A stretch of 64,000 nucleotides of DNA from Pseudomonas rhizoryzae (lineage in GTDB: Bacteria > Pseudomonadota > Gammaproteobacteria > Pseudomonadales > Pseudomonadaceae). The notes under the pieces are model-generated. The model was not told the DNA's origin. It saw only the letters and a program-made list of their open reading frames with translations, and made no database searches. Positions within the stretch are counted from its first letter, which is position 1, and every line of letters starts with the position of its first letter. Positions 38,041 through 49,090 of the stretch are shown here, in pieces. The stretch lies in NCBI RefSeq assembly GCF_005250615.1, contig NZ_SULM01000006.1, forward strand, positions 62,001 through 126,000. The letters run 5' to 3'. The translations under genes and the position numbers were made by a program.

Positions 38041-39381
38041 ATGGCCAGACAGAAAGTCCTGATCGTCGACGATGAACCCGATATCCGCGAACTCTTGGAA
38101 ATCACCCTGGGCCGGATGAAGCTCGATACCGCCAGCGCCAAGAACATCGCCGATGCGCGTGCCATCCTCGAACGGGAAAGCTTCGACCTCTGCCTGACCG
38201 ACATGCGCCTGCCCGATGGCTCGGGCCTCGAGCTGATCAACTTCATCCAGCAGCGACTGCCGCAACTGCCAGTGGCCATGATCACCGCCTTCGGCAGCCT
38301 GGAAACCGCCGTGCAGGCGCTGAAAGCCGGCGCCTTCGACTACCTCACCAAACCCGTGGACCTGCCACGTCTGCGCGAATTGGTCGGCACCGCCCTGCGT
38401 CTGTCCGGCCCCGCCACGCCGGTGATCGGCTCGAGCGAAACCCAACTGCTGGGCGAATCGCCGCCCATGCGCGCCCTGCGCACCCAGATCGCCAAACTCG
38501 CCCGCAGCCAGGCACCGGTCTATATCAGTGGCGAATCGGGCAGCGGCAAGGAACGCGTGGCCCGCTTGATCCACGAACAGGGCCCGCGCGCCGGCAAGCC
38601 GTTCGTGCCGGTCAACTGCGGGGCGATTCCTTCGGAATTGATGGAAAGCGAATTCTTCGGCCACCGCAAAGGCAGCTTCACCGGCGCCATCGAAGACAAG
38701 CAGGGGCTATTCCAGGCGGCCCAGGGCGGCACCCTGTTCCTCGACGAGGTGGCCGATCTGCCGCTGCCGATGCAGGTCAAGCTATTGCGCGCCATCCAGG
38801 AAAAGGCCGTGCGCCCGGTAGGCAGTCAACAGGAGATCAGCCTGGACGTGCGCATCCTCAGCGCCACGCACAAGGACCTCGCCGCCGAGGTGGCGGCCGG
38901 CACCTTCCGCCAGGATCTCTACTATCGGCTCAACGTCATCGAACTGCAGGTGCCGGCCCTGCGCGAGCGCCGCGAGGACATCGGCGTGCTGGCGGGTCAC
39001 ATGCTCGAACGCCTGGCACGCGATTCCGGCCTGGCTCCAGCAACGCTGGGTGAGGATGCCCTGGCCAAGCTCAAGAGCTACCGCTTTCCGGGCAACGTCC
39101 GGGAACTGGAGAACATGCTGGAGCGCGCCTATACCCTCTGCGAAGGCGACGTCATCCGCCCGAACGACCTGCGCCTGGCCGACGCTCCGGCTGCCACTGC
39201 CGCCGGCGAGGCGAGTCTGGCCAATATCGCCAACCTCGAGGACCACCTGGAGTCCATCGAGCGCCAGCTGATCATGCAGGCACTCGAAGAGACGCGCTGG
39301 AACCGCACCGCTGCGGCGGAACGTCTGGGCCTGTCGTTCCGCTCGATGCGCTACCGCCTGAAGAAGCTCGGTATCGACTGA
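38041..39381 (+). CDS. pilR: Sigma54-dependent response regulator PilR
   Basis: PilR activates pilA with RpoN. The 446-residue NtrC-type regulator has a receiver with phospho-acceptor D54 (LTDMRLPDG), a AAA+ domain with Walker A GESGSGKE and the sigma54-contact loop GSFTGA, and a Fis-type helix-turn-helix (NRTAAAERLGLSFRSMRYRL). The ATG at 38041 directly starts the receiver. Its TGA stop abuts the thiO stop with no base between. Confidence 0.97.
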   Translation: MARQKVLIVDDEPDIRELLEITLGRMKLDTASAKNIADARAILERESFDLCLTDMRLPDGSGLELINFIQQRLPQLPVAMITAFGSLETAVQALKAGAFDYLTKPVDLPRLRELVGTALRLSGPATPVIGSSETQLLGESPPMRALRTQIAKLARSQAPVYISGESGSGKERVARLIHEQGPRAGKPFVPVNCGAIPSELMESEFFGHRKGSFTGAIEDKQGLFQAAQGGTLFLDEVADLPLPMQVKLLRAIQEKAVRPVGSQQEISLDVRILSATHKDLAAEVAAGTFRQDLYYRLNVIELQVPALRERREDIGVLAGHMLERLARDSGLAPATLGEDALAKLKSYRFPGNVRELENMLERAYTLCEGDVIRPNDLRLADAPAATAAGEASLANIANLEDHLESIERQLIMQALEETRWNRTAAAERLGLSFRSMRYRLKKLGID

Positions 39382-40485
39382 TTAATCGACCTTCAGACGC
39401 GATGCCGGCGCATAGGGCGCCGGATCGATGATCGGCGGGCGCTCGGTAAGCAGATCGGTCAGCAGTTGGCAGGAAGCCGGCGCCAGCACCAGGCCATTGC
39501 GATAGTGGCCGCAGTTGAGCCACAGCCCGGGCAACTCCGCCACCGGACCGATGAAGGGCACGCCATCCGGCGAGCCCGGCCGCAGCCCCGCCCAATGCGC
39601 GACCGGCTCCAGACCTGCCAGCGCCGGCAGCAACTCGGCGGCCGACGCCCGCAGGCTGGCAAGCGCCTGGGCGGTCGGCGTCTTGTCGAATTCGGCGTGC
39701 TCCAGGGTACTGCCGATCAGGATATGACCGTCCCGCCGCGGAATGGCGTAGCGCCCCTTGGCCAGCACCATGCTGGTCAGATAGCCCTCCGGCTGCCGAT
39801 AGAGCAGCATCTGCCCCTTCACCGGAGCCACCGGCACCGCCAGCCCCAGCGTCTGCAACAGCTCACCACTCCAGGCACCCGCGCAGACCACTACAGACTC
39901 CGCGTGGATCTCCTCAAGAGTGGTCCGCACGCCTACCACTCGCTCGCCCGAGCGCACGAAGCCCGTCACCGGAGAATCGGTCAACAGCGTGACGTTGGGC
40001 ATCTGCAACAAGGCTTCGTGCAACGAACGCACCAGCCGCGGGTTGCGCACATTGGCCACCCCGGCCATGAACACCGCCCGCGCATAACCCGGTCCCAACA
40101 CCGGCACCCGGCTACGCACCTCGTCCAGCGACACCGACGACAGCGGCCTGACGTTGCGCCGCGCCCAATCCAGCGCCTCGGCTTCGTCCTCCAGATCCAG
40201 CCAGTACAGGCCGGTGACCTCCACCTCCGGGTCCACCCCGGTCTCCTGACGCAACCGCTCGCCCAGCACCGGATAGAAATCCTGCGACCAATGCGCCAGC
40301 GCCGTCACGGCGGGCTGGTAGCGCCACGGATAGAGCGGCGAAACGATGCCTCCGCCGGCCCAAGACGCCTCCCGTCCCGGCTCTCCCCGCTCGACCACCA
40401 CCACCCGCCGACCGCTCAAGGACAGGTGATAGGCCGATAAAAGCCCTATGGCGCCGGCCCCTATTACCGCTACATCGAAACTCAC
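39382..40485 (-). CDS. thiO: Glycine oxidase ThiO (FAD-dependent)
   Basis: ThiO oxidises glycine to the imine used for thiazole in thiamine synthesis. The 367-residue DAO-family protein starts with the FAD dinucleotide site VIGAGAIGLLSAYHL, then GREASWAGGGIVSPLY, a family signature. It lies between pilR and the minor pilin operon, as in P. aeruginosa (PA4548). No thi riboswitch is seen upstream, and no other thi genes are present. Confidence 0.93.
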   Translation of the reverse strand: MSFDVAVIGAGAIGLLSAYHLSLSGRRVVVVERGEPGREASWAGGGIVSPLYPWRYQPAVTALAHWSQDFYPVLGERLRQETGVDPEVEVTGLYWLDLEDEAEALDWARRNVRPLSSVSLDEVRSRVPVLGPGYARAVFMAGVANVRNPRLVRSLHEALLQMPNVTLLTDSPVTGFVRSGERVVGVRTTLEEIHAESVVVCAGAWSGELLQTLGLAVPVAPVKGQMLLYRQPEGYLTSMVLAKGRYAIPRRDGHILIGSTLEHAEFDKTPTAQALASLRASAAELLPALAGLEPVAHWAGLRPGSPDGVPFIGPVAELPGLWLNCGHYRNGLVLAPASCQLLTDLLTERPPIIDPAPYAPASRLKVD

Positions 40486-40582
40486 GTCACACCTCTACAC
40501 CCGGAGAATTGACTGTTCCATCGCCATGAAGCAAAACGACGATGGCGACCAGGACGGCCGCCCCCCACACAAGGACGTCAAC

Positions 40583-41110
40583 ATGACCTATCGCGATTCG
40601 CGAGGCGTCAGCCTCTTTGAATTACTCATTTGTCTCAGTGTACTCGGCATCGTCGTCTCTCTGGCGGTCCCCGCTTTCGGCGGAATACTGCAACGTAATC
40701 GACAGCAAATTGCCATCCAGCAACTGAGGGAAACGGTGAGCTTCGCCCGCGCTGCAGCCATCAGCAGGAAAAGCAGCATTTCCATCTGCCATGCACCGGC
40801 AGGCACCTGCGAAGCATCGAACATCTGGTCAGCCAGCACCCGCGTCTTCCAAGATCTCGACCGAGACGGCCGCCAGTCCGCGCAGGAAACGACACTACTG
40901 ATCAGTGAGCAGCCGCCAAGGGACTTCCAGTGGCGCTGGAACAACTTTCGCGCACAGCCTCATCTCACCTTCCTGAACAACGGCACGACCGATGCACTCA
41001 ACGGTAGCTTCATCCTCTGCCAGGGAGACATCCCCCGCGCACGACTGGTCCTGAACAAAGCCGGAAGGATTGAAACGGCCGACCTCCGGGAGCACGACCG
41101 CTGCGCTTGA
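40583..41110 (+). CDS. fimT: Minor pilin FimT
   Basis: 175 residues from the ATG at 40583 (a longer frame from 40448 reads through the thiO start region). The prepilin site is Gly8/Val9 with Glu+5 (RGVSLFELL); Val at +1 instead of Phe is unusual. The GspH-type helix end RETVSFARAAAISRKSSI supports FimT. The gene is first in the plus-strand minor pilin region, 106 bp before fimU. In P. aeruginosa FimT has been linked to DNA uptake rather than pilus assembly. Confidence 0.88.
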   Translation: MTYRDSRGVSLFELLICLSVLGIVVSLAVPAFGGILQRNRQQIAIQQLRETVSFARAAAISRKSSISICHAPAGTCEASNIWSASTRVFQDLDRDGRQSAQETTLLISEQPPRDFQWRWNNFRAQPHLTFLNNGTTDALNGSFILCQGDIPRARLVLNKAGRIETADLREHDRCA

Positions 41111-41215
41111 ACCGCCGTACCAGACACCTTCCTGTTTCGACCGGACATCTGTCGTCAGCTACTACATCGCCCGTTAATCCCCCATGCTACGAATCCCAGC
41201 ATGGCGAAGTAGACG

Positions 41216-41695
41216 ATGCGTACCCAGTACGGTTTCACCCTTATCGAAACGATGGTAGCGATCGCCATTCTGGCGATCGTGATCAGCATCGCCGCGCCTT
41301 CCTTTACCCGCATGCTGCAAAGCAACCGTGCGGCCGTCTTGAGCAACGAGCTGTTGGGAACCCTGCAAATCGCGCGCTCCGAGGCCCTAAAGCGGCGAAC
41401 TAACATCGTGCTCTGCCGTAGCACTACGGGCAGCAACACTTGTGTGAACGGCACAGACTGGTCGTCTGGCTGGCTCCTGATGCAGGGCAACACCGTATTG
41501 CGAATCTGGGAGCCCATCAGTGGCGGCACCCTCGTCGGCCCCAGTGCGGGCATGACCTATCAAAGCAACGGCCTGACCACGCTGGCAGGGGGCATCCAAG
41601 CGACGTTCACCATAACGACCTCCCCTACGTGCAGCCGTACCATCCAGGTCAGCACCACCGGCAATGCCACAGTCGGCGCAGGTGGCTGCCCATGA
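41216..41695 (+). CDS. fimU: Minor pilin FimU
   Basis: 159 residues with a 6-residue leader and Gly6/Phe7 (YGFTLIETMVA), Glu+5 present. The GspH signature NELLGTLQIARSEALKRR follows. Two Cys pairs are possible. It starts the operon fimU-pilV-pilW-pilX-pilY1-pilE: its stop overlaps the pilV ATG (ATGA). Confidence 0.92.
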   Translation: MRTQYGFTLIETMVAIAILAIVISIAAPSFTRMLQSNRAAVLSNELLGTLQIARSEALKRRTNIVLCRSTTGSNTCVNGTDWSSGWLLMQGNTVLRIWEPISGGTLVGPSAGMTYQSNGLTTLAGGIQATFTITTSPTCSRTIQVSTTGNATVGAGGCP

Positions 41696-42195
41696 TCGGG
41701 TCTTTCCGACAACGCGGCGCCACCCTCATCGAGGTGCTGGTCGCCATGCTGATCCTGGCCATTGGCCTACTCGGCCTGGCCGGTTTGCAGACGGTGAGCG
41801 TGCAGAGCAACCAGGGTGCCTATTTCCGCTCGCAAGCCACTATCCTGGCCAACGACATCGTCGATCGCATGCGAGCAAATCGGGTTGCCGCGCTTGCCGA
41901 CCGAAGCAGCTACTCAGCCAGCTTCCCGACCCCGAGTACTACCAATGCAATCACTGGCACGGTCGCCCAACAAGACGTCAACGGCTGGCTGAATGCCCTG
42001 GCTCTCAGCCTCCCCCAAGGCACGGGCAGTCTTAGCCTGGACAACACAAACAACGTCACCGTCATCGTCTGTTGGAATGATCGTCGAGCGGCCATTAAAT
42101 CGGCCCAGGCCGTGGCGGCGACCAACGACAGCTGCAGCAGTCCTGCCAGCAGCAACAGTAGCTTCGAGCGCTTCACTTACAGGACACAGCTATGA
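41692..42195 (+). CDS. pilV: Minor pilin PilV
   Basis: 167 residues from the ATG at 41692, chosen for the ATGA overlap with fimU and the correct leader. The cleavage site is Gly9/Ala10 with Glu+5 (RGATLIEVLVAML). GLLGLAGLQTVSVQSNQGAY and ATILANDIVDRMRANR are PilV signatures. It is part of the tip priming complex with PilW, PilX and PilY1. Confidence 0.93.
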   Translation: MIGSFRQRGATLIEVLVAMLILAIGLLGLAGLQTVSVQSNQGAYFRSQATILANDIVDRMRANRVAALADRSSYSASFPTPSTTNAITGTVAQQDVNGWLNALALSLPQGTGSLSLDNTNNVTVIVCWNDRRAAIKSAQAVAATNDSCSSPASSNSSFERFTYRTQL

Positions 42196-43220
42196 GGGCC
42201 GCCTCAGCACAACACCAACGCGGTCTTTCCATCATAGAGTTGATGATCGCGCTACTGCTTGGGTTACTACTCATGGGCGGGGTATTGCAGCTTTTCCTGT
42301 CATCCAAGCGCACCTACCAAACCAACGCTGCGCTGTCCCAAGTGCAGGAATCGGGGCGTTTCGCGCTGGAGTTCCTGGCCTTCGATCTGCGCAATGCGGC
42401 TTATCACGGCGAATGCATGAGCCCACTGGACGAAAGCTTATTACCAGCGAGTCTCGCCAGACCCAACGGCCAAACCGATATCCGCTACGACCTGGGTGCG
42501 GGTATCCAAGGCTGGAGCACTGCGAGTAATACGCAGAATCCGGCAAACACTCCCGCCTGGCTGACTACGATCTTTAACAACCGCGCCAACAGCTCCGATG
42601 TCATTCTGCTCAAGCATACAGCGGACTCGGTGAGCACCCAGATTACCAGTGCGACCGTTACCCAGATCTCTACGGATCGAGCCACTGGACTAGCGCAAAA
42701 TAGGCTTCTAGTCATAGATGACCCAGGCGCCTGTTTTCTTTTCGCGAATCAAAGTGGTCCCACTGACAGTCGCGTATCTGTCGCGGGGAGTACCGGTTTC
42801 GGTCGTACGTACCGGAATACCGCCCACCTGCTGCTCTACCAGAGCGCCCTCTACTATCTGCAGAACAATCCAGATACAGGTGTACCGTCACTGTGGCGAC
42901 AGGTCTACAACGGCTTGAACCAGCCCGCGGAAGAATTGGTATCAGGCATCCAGCAACTGCAGATTCGCTATGCCGTAGGTGATGCCAACGGCCAGATCAA
43001 GGTGGACGCCAACGGTCAAGCCTACCAGGACGCCAGCACCATCACTGACTGGCAGAGCGTGGTCGCCGCCCGGATCAACCTGATCGCGGTGAGCAGTGCT
43101 ACCAACGTCGTTACACCTAATCAGCAAGTTCTTTTCAACAACGCCTCGGTGACCATCCCTAATGGCCGCCTTGCCCAGGTGTTCACCCTGACCGTCAGCC
43201 TGCGGAACCACCTGCCATGA
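42192..43220 (+). CDS. pilW: Minor pilin PilW
   Basis: 342 residues, ATGA-overlapped with pilV. The cleavage site is Gly11/Leu12 with Glu+5 (RGLSIIELMIALL). FLSSKRTYQTNAALSQVQE and GRFALEFLAFDLRNAAY are typical of PilW. The length is that of P. aeruginosa-type PilW and longer than the set 1 paralog. Confidence 0.94.
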   Translation: MRAASAQHQRGLSIIELMIALLLGLLLMGGVLQLFLSSKRTYQTNAALSQVQESGRFALEFLAFDLRNAAYHGECMSPLDESLLPASLARPNGQTDIRYDLGAGIQGWSTASNTQNPANTPAWLTTIFNNRANSSDVILLKHTADSVSTQITSATVTQISTDRATGLAQNRLLVIDDPGACFLFANQSGPTDSRVSVAGSTGFGRTYRNTAHLLLYQSALYYLQNNPDTGVPSLWRQVYNGLNQPAEELVSGIQQLQIRYAVGDANGQIKVDANGQAYQDASTITDWQSVVAARINLIAVSSATNVVTPNQQVLFNNASVTIPNGRLAQVFTLTVSLRNHLP

Positions 43221-43687
43221 ATCCGCCCCCCTCATCCCAGCGCGGCGCGATCTTGATCGTCACCCTGGTAATGCTACTGCTGTTGACCCTGCTGGCCTTG
43301 GGAAGCATGCGCGGAACAACCCTGGAAGAACGCATGGCCGGCAACCTGCGCGATGAAAGCCAAGCCTTCCAGGCGGCGGAAATGGCACAGCGTACCGCCG
43401 AAGCTGTATTGCTGAGTCGCTCTATTGCCCAACTCCAGGGAATGACCTCACCCGAGACGGTTACGCTAAACCCAACGGGCTTGCAACCTACAACCTATAC
43501 CTTGGTGCCACTGCCGGGAGTACGCGTACGCCCTCCCGCCTCAAGTGCCGAGGCTAACGAGCCTAGCGACAACAGCGTCATCCGGATCGTCAGCACAGGC
43601 AAAGGTGCCGCGCAGGATACCGGCTCGGACGGTACCCCCGCGCCCAGCTCCAACGTCACCATCAATACCCTCTATCTCAGGCGTTAG
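43217..43687 (+). CDS. pilX: Minor pilin PilX
   Basis: 156 residues, ATGA-overlapped with pilW. The cleavage site is Gly10/Ala11 (RGAILIVTLVML), without Glu+5 as is usual in PilX. TTLEERMAGNLRDESQAFQ and AAEMAQRTAEA are strong PilX signatures. It is followed by pilY1 after 15 bp. Confidence 0.94.
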   Translation: MNPPPSSQRGAILIVTLVMLLLLTLLALGSMRGTTLEERMAGNLRDESQAFQAAEMAQRTAEAVLLSRSIAQLQGMTSPETVTLNPTGLQPTTYTLVPLPGVRVRPPASSAEANEPSDNSVIRIVSTGKGAAQDTGSDGTPAPSSNVTINTLYLRR

Positions 43688-43702
43688 GTTTCGGAGAATC
43701 CC

Positions 43703-46700
43703 ATGCATAGCTCTTACGCATCCCGAATTCGCCGTTACAGCCTGGGCATCCTGGCCTACGGCGTCATGGCCCCGTTCGCCCAGGCCACGCTGACCCCATC
43801 GACCACTACCACTACCACTACCACTACCACGCAGCCTGCGGTATCCCAAACCCCTTTAGCGAGCGGAGCCAACATTCCAGGCAGTCTGGCTCTGGTACCC
43901 TCGGTGGAATGGCCTACTGTGCTGTCGGTAGCCAATCTCGGCAGCTATAGCTCCGCTAACACCTATAGTGGTTATTTCGATTCCAACAAGTGCTACGTCT
44001 ACACCTACGCCAATCCACCTGCCCAGTCTGGCGATGGTAGTACCAACTTAGACAATAGTTGGTTCCAGCCCCAGACCTCAGCCAGCAATCACCAATGCAA
44101 TGGCGCCAGGCAGTGGAGCGGCAACTTCCTGAATTGGGCTGCTACTCCTACCATCGATCCCTTCCGTAGTGCTCTGACCGGCGGCGAGCGTATTCGGGAC
44201 ACCGAAGGCCTCACGGTCCTGCAAAAAGCACGTCATGATGGCCAGAACAGTGCCGGCAACCGCCTGAGCACTGATCAAGGGCTTATCCCTCACTCCGAAA
44301 TCGCGGGCGCCACGCCCTTTGCCGCCACCTGGGACAATCTCTATGTCCGCCTGGAAGGCCAGGGTTTCGACATGCTGTTTTCCAACTGGAATGACCGTAT
44401 TGGCGGCGGTGGCTCCAGAGATTATGGCTATGGCAATAATTGGCCGAGCGTCTGGGCCGATCTCGATCCTAACAATACTCGCCAATGGGATGGCAACAGC
44501 CTCAGAAGAGACTATGAGCCGGGAGGTGGTGCAACCAACACCAACAGCGTCTATCGCGTGCGCGTCCAGATACAGGTCTGTAATCCGGCTGTGGGCCTCG
44601 AGAGCAACTGCAAGGCTTATTCGGCATCGAACTACAAGCCCGAAGGGCTGCTGCAGCAATACTCCGATCGGCTGCGCTATTCCGTCGTCAGCTATCTCAA
44701 CGATTCTGATGTGCTAAGGGATGGCGGGGTACTACGTGCCAAACAGACCTTCATCGGCCCGTTGAATCCCGACCAGACGACCAATACCAATGCGGAATGG
44801 AATGCCCAGACCGGTATCCAAAGTCTCAATCCACGTCCTGCGGAAGCCAGTGGTACTCCGGGCACCACGGGAATCACCAACAGCGGTGTCCTCAACTATC
44901 TGAACAAATTCGGCTCCATGCCCTATGACAGCCAAAAAGACTATCGCAACCTAAAGAGTTTCGACCCAGTCAGCGAGCTTTATTACACGGCAATCCGTTA
45001 TTTCAAGCACCAGGGCAACGTCGCCGCCTATAGCAATCTCACAGGCGATGCCACCAACCGCTATGCCCAAGCCGATGGTTTCCCGGTAGTCACGAGCTGG
45101 GACGATCCCATTACCTACTCTTGCCAGAAGAACGTGATCCTCGGTATCGGCGATACCAATACCTGGGACGATAAAAATCTGCCGGGAGGCGATACCTCGT
45201 CCGGCGGCGAACCGGCAAGGCCCGCAGAGGTGACGGCGGACACCACGGTGAATGTGCAAACCGCTACTCAGAAAGTTGCATCACTCGAAGGCATCACCAT
45301 AAACACGCCTTTCACAGGCCGCGGTAACTCAGCCTATATCGCCGGCCTCGCCTACGATGCCCATACCCGGGATCAACGGCCAGACCTATCGGGTAATCAG
45401 ACCATATCCACCTATTGGATGGATGTTCGGGAAAACCAAACGCTCGCGGGCAAAGCCCAAAACCAATACTGGCTCGCAGCCAAATATGGTGGCTTCAGCG
45501 TCCCACAGAACTTTTCTCCTGACACTGCTACCAGTGCCAGTATCACCGACAATCTCTGGTGGACCAGTGGCGATATTCTTCCCACAGGGGACAAAAGACC
45601 CGATAATTTCTTCGTAGCCAGCGATGCCCAGGCTATGACTACCAGCCTGAAAAAAGCCTTTGCCCAGATCGCCAGTGAAACAAGTAATACGAGTACTTCG
45701 ATCGGTGCCAGCAGTTCGGAACTCAACACCAGTACGGCACTCTTCCAGGCGAGTTACAAGCCGAAATTCTGGAGCGGTGATCTAGTCGCCCAGGCTTTCA
45801 ATGCAGATGGCACTCTGAGTCCAACCGCTACCTGGAGCGCAGCCGCGAAGCTGGATGCCCGGGACTTTTCCACGCGTAACATCGCCACCGGCAATGCACC
45901 AGCCAGCGGAAGTTTGGTCGCAACAGGCGGGCGCGACCTCTCTTGGACTGGGAGTAATGCCTTGGATGATGACGCCAAGGCGGCGCTTCGCAACAATGGC
46001 GACGGTACCCAGGTCAACGACGCAGAAGGCCAGCGACGCCTGAATTACCTGAGAGGTGATCGTAGCCCTGAAACAGCTGCCACGAACCCCTTGCGCACCC
46101 GTGCCAGCCGCTTAGGCGACATCGTTAACTCCGATCCGCTTTATATCGGCCAGCCGGATTACGGTTACAACCTTTTGCCCGGCCAAGCAGGAAATAGCTA
46201 CCTAGACTTCCGAGCAACAATCAAAACTCGGGCGCCCATCGTGGTGGCCGGCGCCAATGACGGCATGCTGCATATATTCGATGGCAGCCTTGGCGACTCT
46301 GGCGGCAATGAACTCTTCGCCTATATTCCGCGGGCCATTTTGGGCAACCTTTATCAATTAACGCGGCAAGACTATAGCCATAGGTATTATGTCGACGGAC
46401 CTGCGACCTCTTCCGATGCCTACTACAACGGTGCCTGGCATACCCTGCTGGTGGGTACAACAGGTGCCGGTGGCAATGCCGTCTTTGCCTTGGACGTGAC
46501 GAATCCCAGCCGCATGAACAAAGATAAGGTGCTTTGGGAATTCGCTTCACCCGATATGCATTACCCAGTACAAAAGCCGGCAATCGTCGCCCTACCCAAC
46601 GGTAGTTTTGGTGTCATCGTCACCAGCGGCTTCAGCGATGGTCCCGTGACCTCTGGCAAAGTGTGGATTCTCGATGCCGGTACCGGCCAGGTCATTAAGG

Positions 46701-47650
46701 CTTTCACCCTTACCACCACGGGAGGTTTGGGTGCGCCGCTGGCCGTGGACCTGAACAATGACCGCATCGCGGATTCCCTCTATGTAGGAGATACGGCTGG
46801 CAAACTCTGGAAATTCGATATTTCCAGCACCGATCCAAACAACTGGCAGACACTCACTACGCCACTCTTCACTGCTACCACAGGTCCGGACTACGGTAAC
46901 GTACCACAACCCATCACCGCACCTTTGGCAGCGGCATTGAATACCGACGGCAAGGCCATCATCCTCTTCGGCACCGGTAGTTATTATCGCATTGGCGACA
47001 ACATCATTCCGGCACGACCAAGGCTGGAGAGTTTCTACGCCATTATCGACCGGGGCCAGGCTATTACGCGTAATCAGTTACTCGAACAGCAGATCATCGC
47101 TCAGGGCACGGTCGGTACCAACCGCGCGAGAGCCGTCAGCGACAATACCCTAGGCTCAGGTCAAGCCGGCTGGTTCATGGATTTAGTCTGGAAGACACAA
47201 AACGGCGGGCCAGGAACGCTTACCGGAGAAAGAGTGATAGCCAAGGCTGCCCTAAGTGGTGGTGCGGTCGTTTTCACCAGCATGACGCCTTCAAGCGACC
47301 CCTGTACCGGTGGAGGAACCAGCTGGATCATGGCGGTAAACGTTCTAACCGGCAGTCGGTTCAATTACAGCTACTTCGATCTCAACGGCGATCATCTGCT
47401 GGATGCAAGCGACTATGTACTCAGTGGCAATGTGCGGATTCCTGCATCAGGCTTATTAAATGGAGGAGGAGCCTCCAAAAGTGTTTACATTGGTAGTCCG
47501 GCTAACGGATCTGATGGTTCTTTCAATAGCCAAGGACCGAAAAATAGCGTGGCCTGCGTCTCGCTAGCTAACGGGCAAATAGATTGCAAAGACATATCAT
47601 CCGGAAACCGCACCTCCGGAAGAATGTCTTGGCGAGAGGTCAGAAATTAG
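43703..47650 (+). CDS. pilY1: Pilus tip adhesin PilY1 (paralog 2)
   Basis: 1315 residues with a signal peptide (cleavage near AQA-TLT). A run of ten Thr follows, encoded by a CCACTA hexanucleotide repeat. The N-terminal region has the form [20 protein letters not shown] then [12 protein letters not shown] and [18 protein letters not shown], without a DxSxSM MIDAS motif. The C-terminal PilY1 propeller contains [11 protein letters not shown] and the calcium-type loop [15 protein letters not shown]. It is in the same operon as PilW and PilX and 2 bp before pilE; no pilY2 lies between. Its role is tip adhesion and pilus biogenesis. Confidence 0.95.
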   Translation: MHSSYASRIRRYSLGILAYGVMAPFAQATLTPSTTTTTTTTTTQPAVSQTPLASGANIPGSLALVPSVEWPTVLSVANLGSYSSANTYSGYFDSNKCYVYTYANPPAQSGDGSTNLDNSWFQPQTSASNHQCNGARQWSGNFLNWAATPTIDPFRSALTGGERIRDTEGLTVLQKARHDGQNSAGNRLSTDQGLIPHSEIAGATPFAATWDNLYVRLEGQGFDMLFSNWNDRIGGGGSRDYGYGNNWPSVWADLDPNNTRQWDGNSLRRDYEPGGGATNTNSVYRVRVQIQVCNPAVGLESNCKAYSASNYKPEGLLQQYSDRLRYSVVSYLNDSDVLRDGGVLRAKQTFIGPLNPDQTTNTNAEWNAQTGIQSLNPRPAEASGTPGTTGITNSGVLNYLNKFGSMPYDSQKDYRNLKSFDPVSELYYTAIRYFKHQGNVAAYSNLTGDATNRYAQADGFPVVTSWDDPITYSCQKNVILGIGDTNTWDDKNLPGGDTSSGGEPARPAEVTADTTVNVQTATQKVASLEGITINTPFTGRGNSAYIAGLAYDAHTRDQRPDLSGNQTISTYWMDVRENQTLAGKAQNQYWLAAKYGGFSVPQNFSPDTATSASITDNLWWTSGDILPTGDKRPDNFFVASDAQAMTTSLKKAFAQIASETSNTSTSIGASSSELNTSTALFQASYKPKFWSGDLVAQAFNADGTLSPTATWSAAAKLDARDFSTRNIATGNAPASGSLVATGGRDLSWTGSNALDDDAKAALRNNGDGTQVNDAEGQRRLNYLRGDRSPETAATNPLRTRASRLGDIVNSDPLYIGQPDYGYNLLPGQAGNSYLDFRATIKTRAPIVVAGANDGMLHIFDGSLGDSGGNELFAYIPRAILGNLYQLTRQDYSHRYYVDGPATSSDAYYNGAWHTLLVGTTGAGGNAVFALDVTNPSRMNKDKVLWEFASPDMHYPVQKPAIVALPNGSFGVIVTSGFSDGPVTSGKVWILDAGTGQVIKAFTLTTTGGLGAPLAVDLNNDRIADSLYVGDTAGKLWKFDISSTDPNNWQTLTTPLFTATTGPDYGNVPQPITAPLAAALNTDGKAIILFGTGSYYRIGDNIIPARPRLESFYAIIDRGQAITRNQLLEQQIIAQGTVGTNRARAVSDNTLGSGQAGWFMDLVWKTQNGGPGTLTGERVIAKAALSGGAVVFTSMTPSSDPCTGGGTSWIMAVNVLTGSRFNYSYFDLNGDHLLDASDYVLSGNVRIPASGLLNGGGASKSVYIGSPANGSDGSFNSQGPKNSVACVSLANGQIDCKDISSGNRTSGRMSWREVRN
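43803..43830 (+). repeat. CCACTA hexanucleotide repeat inside pilY1
   Basis: About 4.7 tandem copies of CCACTA, coding for consecutive Thr just after the signal peptide. The unit is a multiple of three, so slippage would change linker length without breaking the frame. Confidence 0.85.
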
Positions 47651-47652
47651 CG

Positions 47653-48096
47653 ATGAAGAAATCTACCAAGCCCCTACAAAGAGGCTTCACCCTTATCGAA
47701 GTGATGATCGTGGTGGCCATCGTCGGCATCCTGGCCGCCATTGCCTATCCGTCCTATATGGAACATATCCGCAAAGGCAATCGCGCAGATGCCGAAGCAT
47801 CGCTCATGCAACTGTCGCAGTTCATGGAGCGGTACTACACAGGGACGGGACGCTATTCGAAGACGGCCGGAGGGACGGATGTGCCGGACAATCCGGCACC
47901 GCCCTATCCTACGGGAACCAACTACACCTTCACCATCACCGTGGGTAACGCCGGTACGTCCTATACCGCCACCGCCACGCCGAACAACGCCGGGGTGATG
48001 GCCAATGACAAATGCGGTGCCCTGACGCTCACCAACAATGGTCTCAAAGGCCAGACCGGCACCGGCGTTACCACCGCCGACTGCTGGCGCCGCTAG
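47653..48096 (+). CDS. pilE: Minor pilin PilE
   Basis: 147 residues from the ATG at 47653, just after the pilY1 stop. The cleavage site is Gly11/Phe12 with Glu+5 ([20 protein letters not shown]). [19 protein letters not shown] is the PilE signature. Two Cys near the end (DKCGALT and ADCWRR) likely form a disulfide. PilE connects the tip minor pilins to the PilA fibre. It is the last gene of the operon; ispH converges from the other side. Confidence 0.95.
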   Translation: MKKSTKPLQRGFTLIEVMIVVAIVGILAAIAYPSYMEHIRKGNRADAEASLMQLSQFMERYYTGTGRYSKTAGGTDVPDNPAPPYPTGTNYTFTITVGNAGTSYTATATPNNAGVMANDKCGALTLTNNGLKGQTGTGVTTADCWRR

Positions 48097-48111
48097 GGCG
48101 CCAGCGACGTC

Positions 48112-49056
48112 CTACACCGCCTTAACCCTGAGCTCCCGCGGCAGGGTGAAGGTGATGTTCTCCGGCTCGCCCTCCAGCTCCACTTCTCCGGTGGCGCCCC
48201 AGCTCTGCAGTTGGTCGATGACACCGCGTACCAATACCTCGGGAGCCGAGGCGCCGGCGGTGACACCGATACGCTGAACCCCTTCGAACCAGCTCTGCTG
48301 CAGATCCTCAGCGCCGTCGATCAGGTAGGCCGGGGTGCCCAGGCGTTCGGAGAGTTCGCGCAGGCGATTGGAGTTGGAGCTGTTGGGGCTGCCCACCACC
48401 AGCACCACGTCGCTTTCCAGCGCCAAGGTCTTCACCGCATCCTGGCGGTTGGTGGTGGCATAGCAGATGTCGTTCTTGCGCGGACCATTGATGTGGGGGA
48501 ACTTGGCGCGCAGGGCGTCGATCACCTTGCGGGTGTCATCCATCGACAGAGTGGTCTGGGAGACGTAGAACAGGGCTTCGGGGTTGCGCACCTCGAGCTT
48601 TTCGACGTCTTCCTCGTCTTCCACCAGGTAGATGGCACCGCCGGCACGATCGTCGTACTGGCCCATGGTGCCCTCCACTTCCGGGTGCCCGGCGTGGCCG
48701 ATGAGGATGCATTCCTGGCCGTCGCGGCTGTAGCGGGCCACTTCCATGTGCACCTTGGTCACCAGCGGGCAGGTAGCATCGAATACCTTGAGACCGCGCT
48801 CAGCGGCCTCGCGGCGCACGGCCTGGGAGACGCCGTGGGCGCTGAAGATGAGGATGACGTCGTCCGGTACGTCGGCCACGTCTTCGACGAAGACGGCACC
48901 GCGAGCACGCAGGTTGTCGACCACGAACTTGTTGTGCACCACTTCGTGACGCACGTAGATGGGCGGGCCGAAGACGTCCAGCGCCCGGTCGACGATGTCG
49001 ATGGCGCGGTCCACGCCGGCGCAGAAGCCGCGGGGATTGGCGAGCTTGATCTGCAT
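48112..49056 (-). CDS. ispH: 4-hydroxy-3-methylbut-2-enyl diphosphate reductase
   Basis: IspH makes IPP and DMAPP in the last step of the MEP isoprenoid pathway. The ATG at 49056 gives 314 residues beginning [15 protein letters not shown] with the first iron-sulfur ligand at C12; GAGGAG precedes it. The other cluster Cys are in [11 protein letters not shown] and [11 protein letters not shown]. It is in the run ribF-ileS-lspA-fkpB-ispH, read in that order on the minus strand. Confidence 0.97.
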   Translation of the reverse strand: MQIKLANPRGFCAGVDRAIDIVDRALDVFGPPIYVRHEVVHNKFVVDNLRARGAVFVEDVADVPDDVILIFSAHGVSQAVRREAAERGLKVFDATCPLVTKVHMEVARYSRDGQECILIGHAGHPEVEGTMGQYDDRAGGAIYLVEDEEDVEKLEVRNPEALFYVSQTTLSMDDTRKVIDALRAKFPHINGPRKNDICYATTNRQDAVKTLALESDVVLVVGSPNSSNSNRLRELSERLGTPAYLIDGAEDLQQSWFEGVQRIGVTAGASAPEVLVRGVIDQLQSWGATGEVELEGEPENITFTLPRELRVKAV

Positions 49057-49090
49057 AGGCTCCTCTGCCCGCTTCACGGGCGGCGGTAGA

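Noticed and set aside
43217..43687. PilX lacking Glu+5 as a sign of damage
   Set aside because: Absence of Glu+5 is normal in PilX and GspK-like tip pilins.
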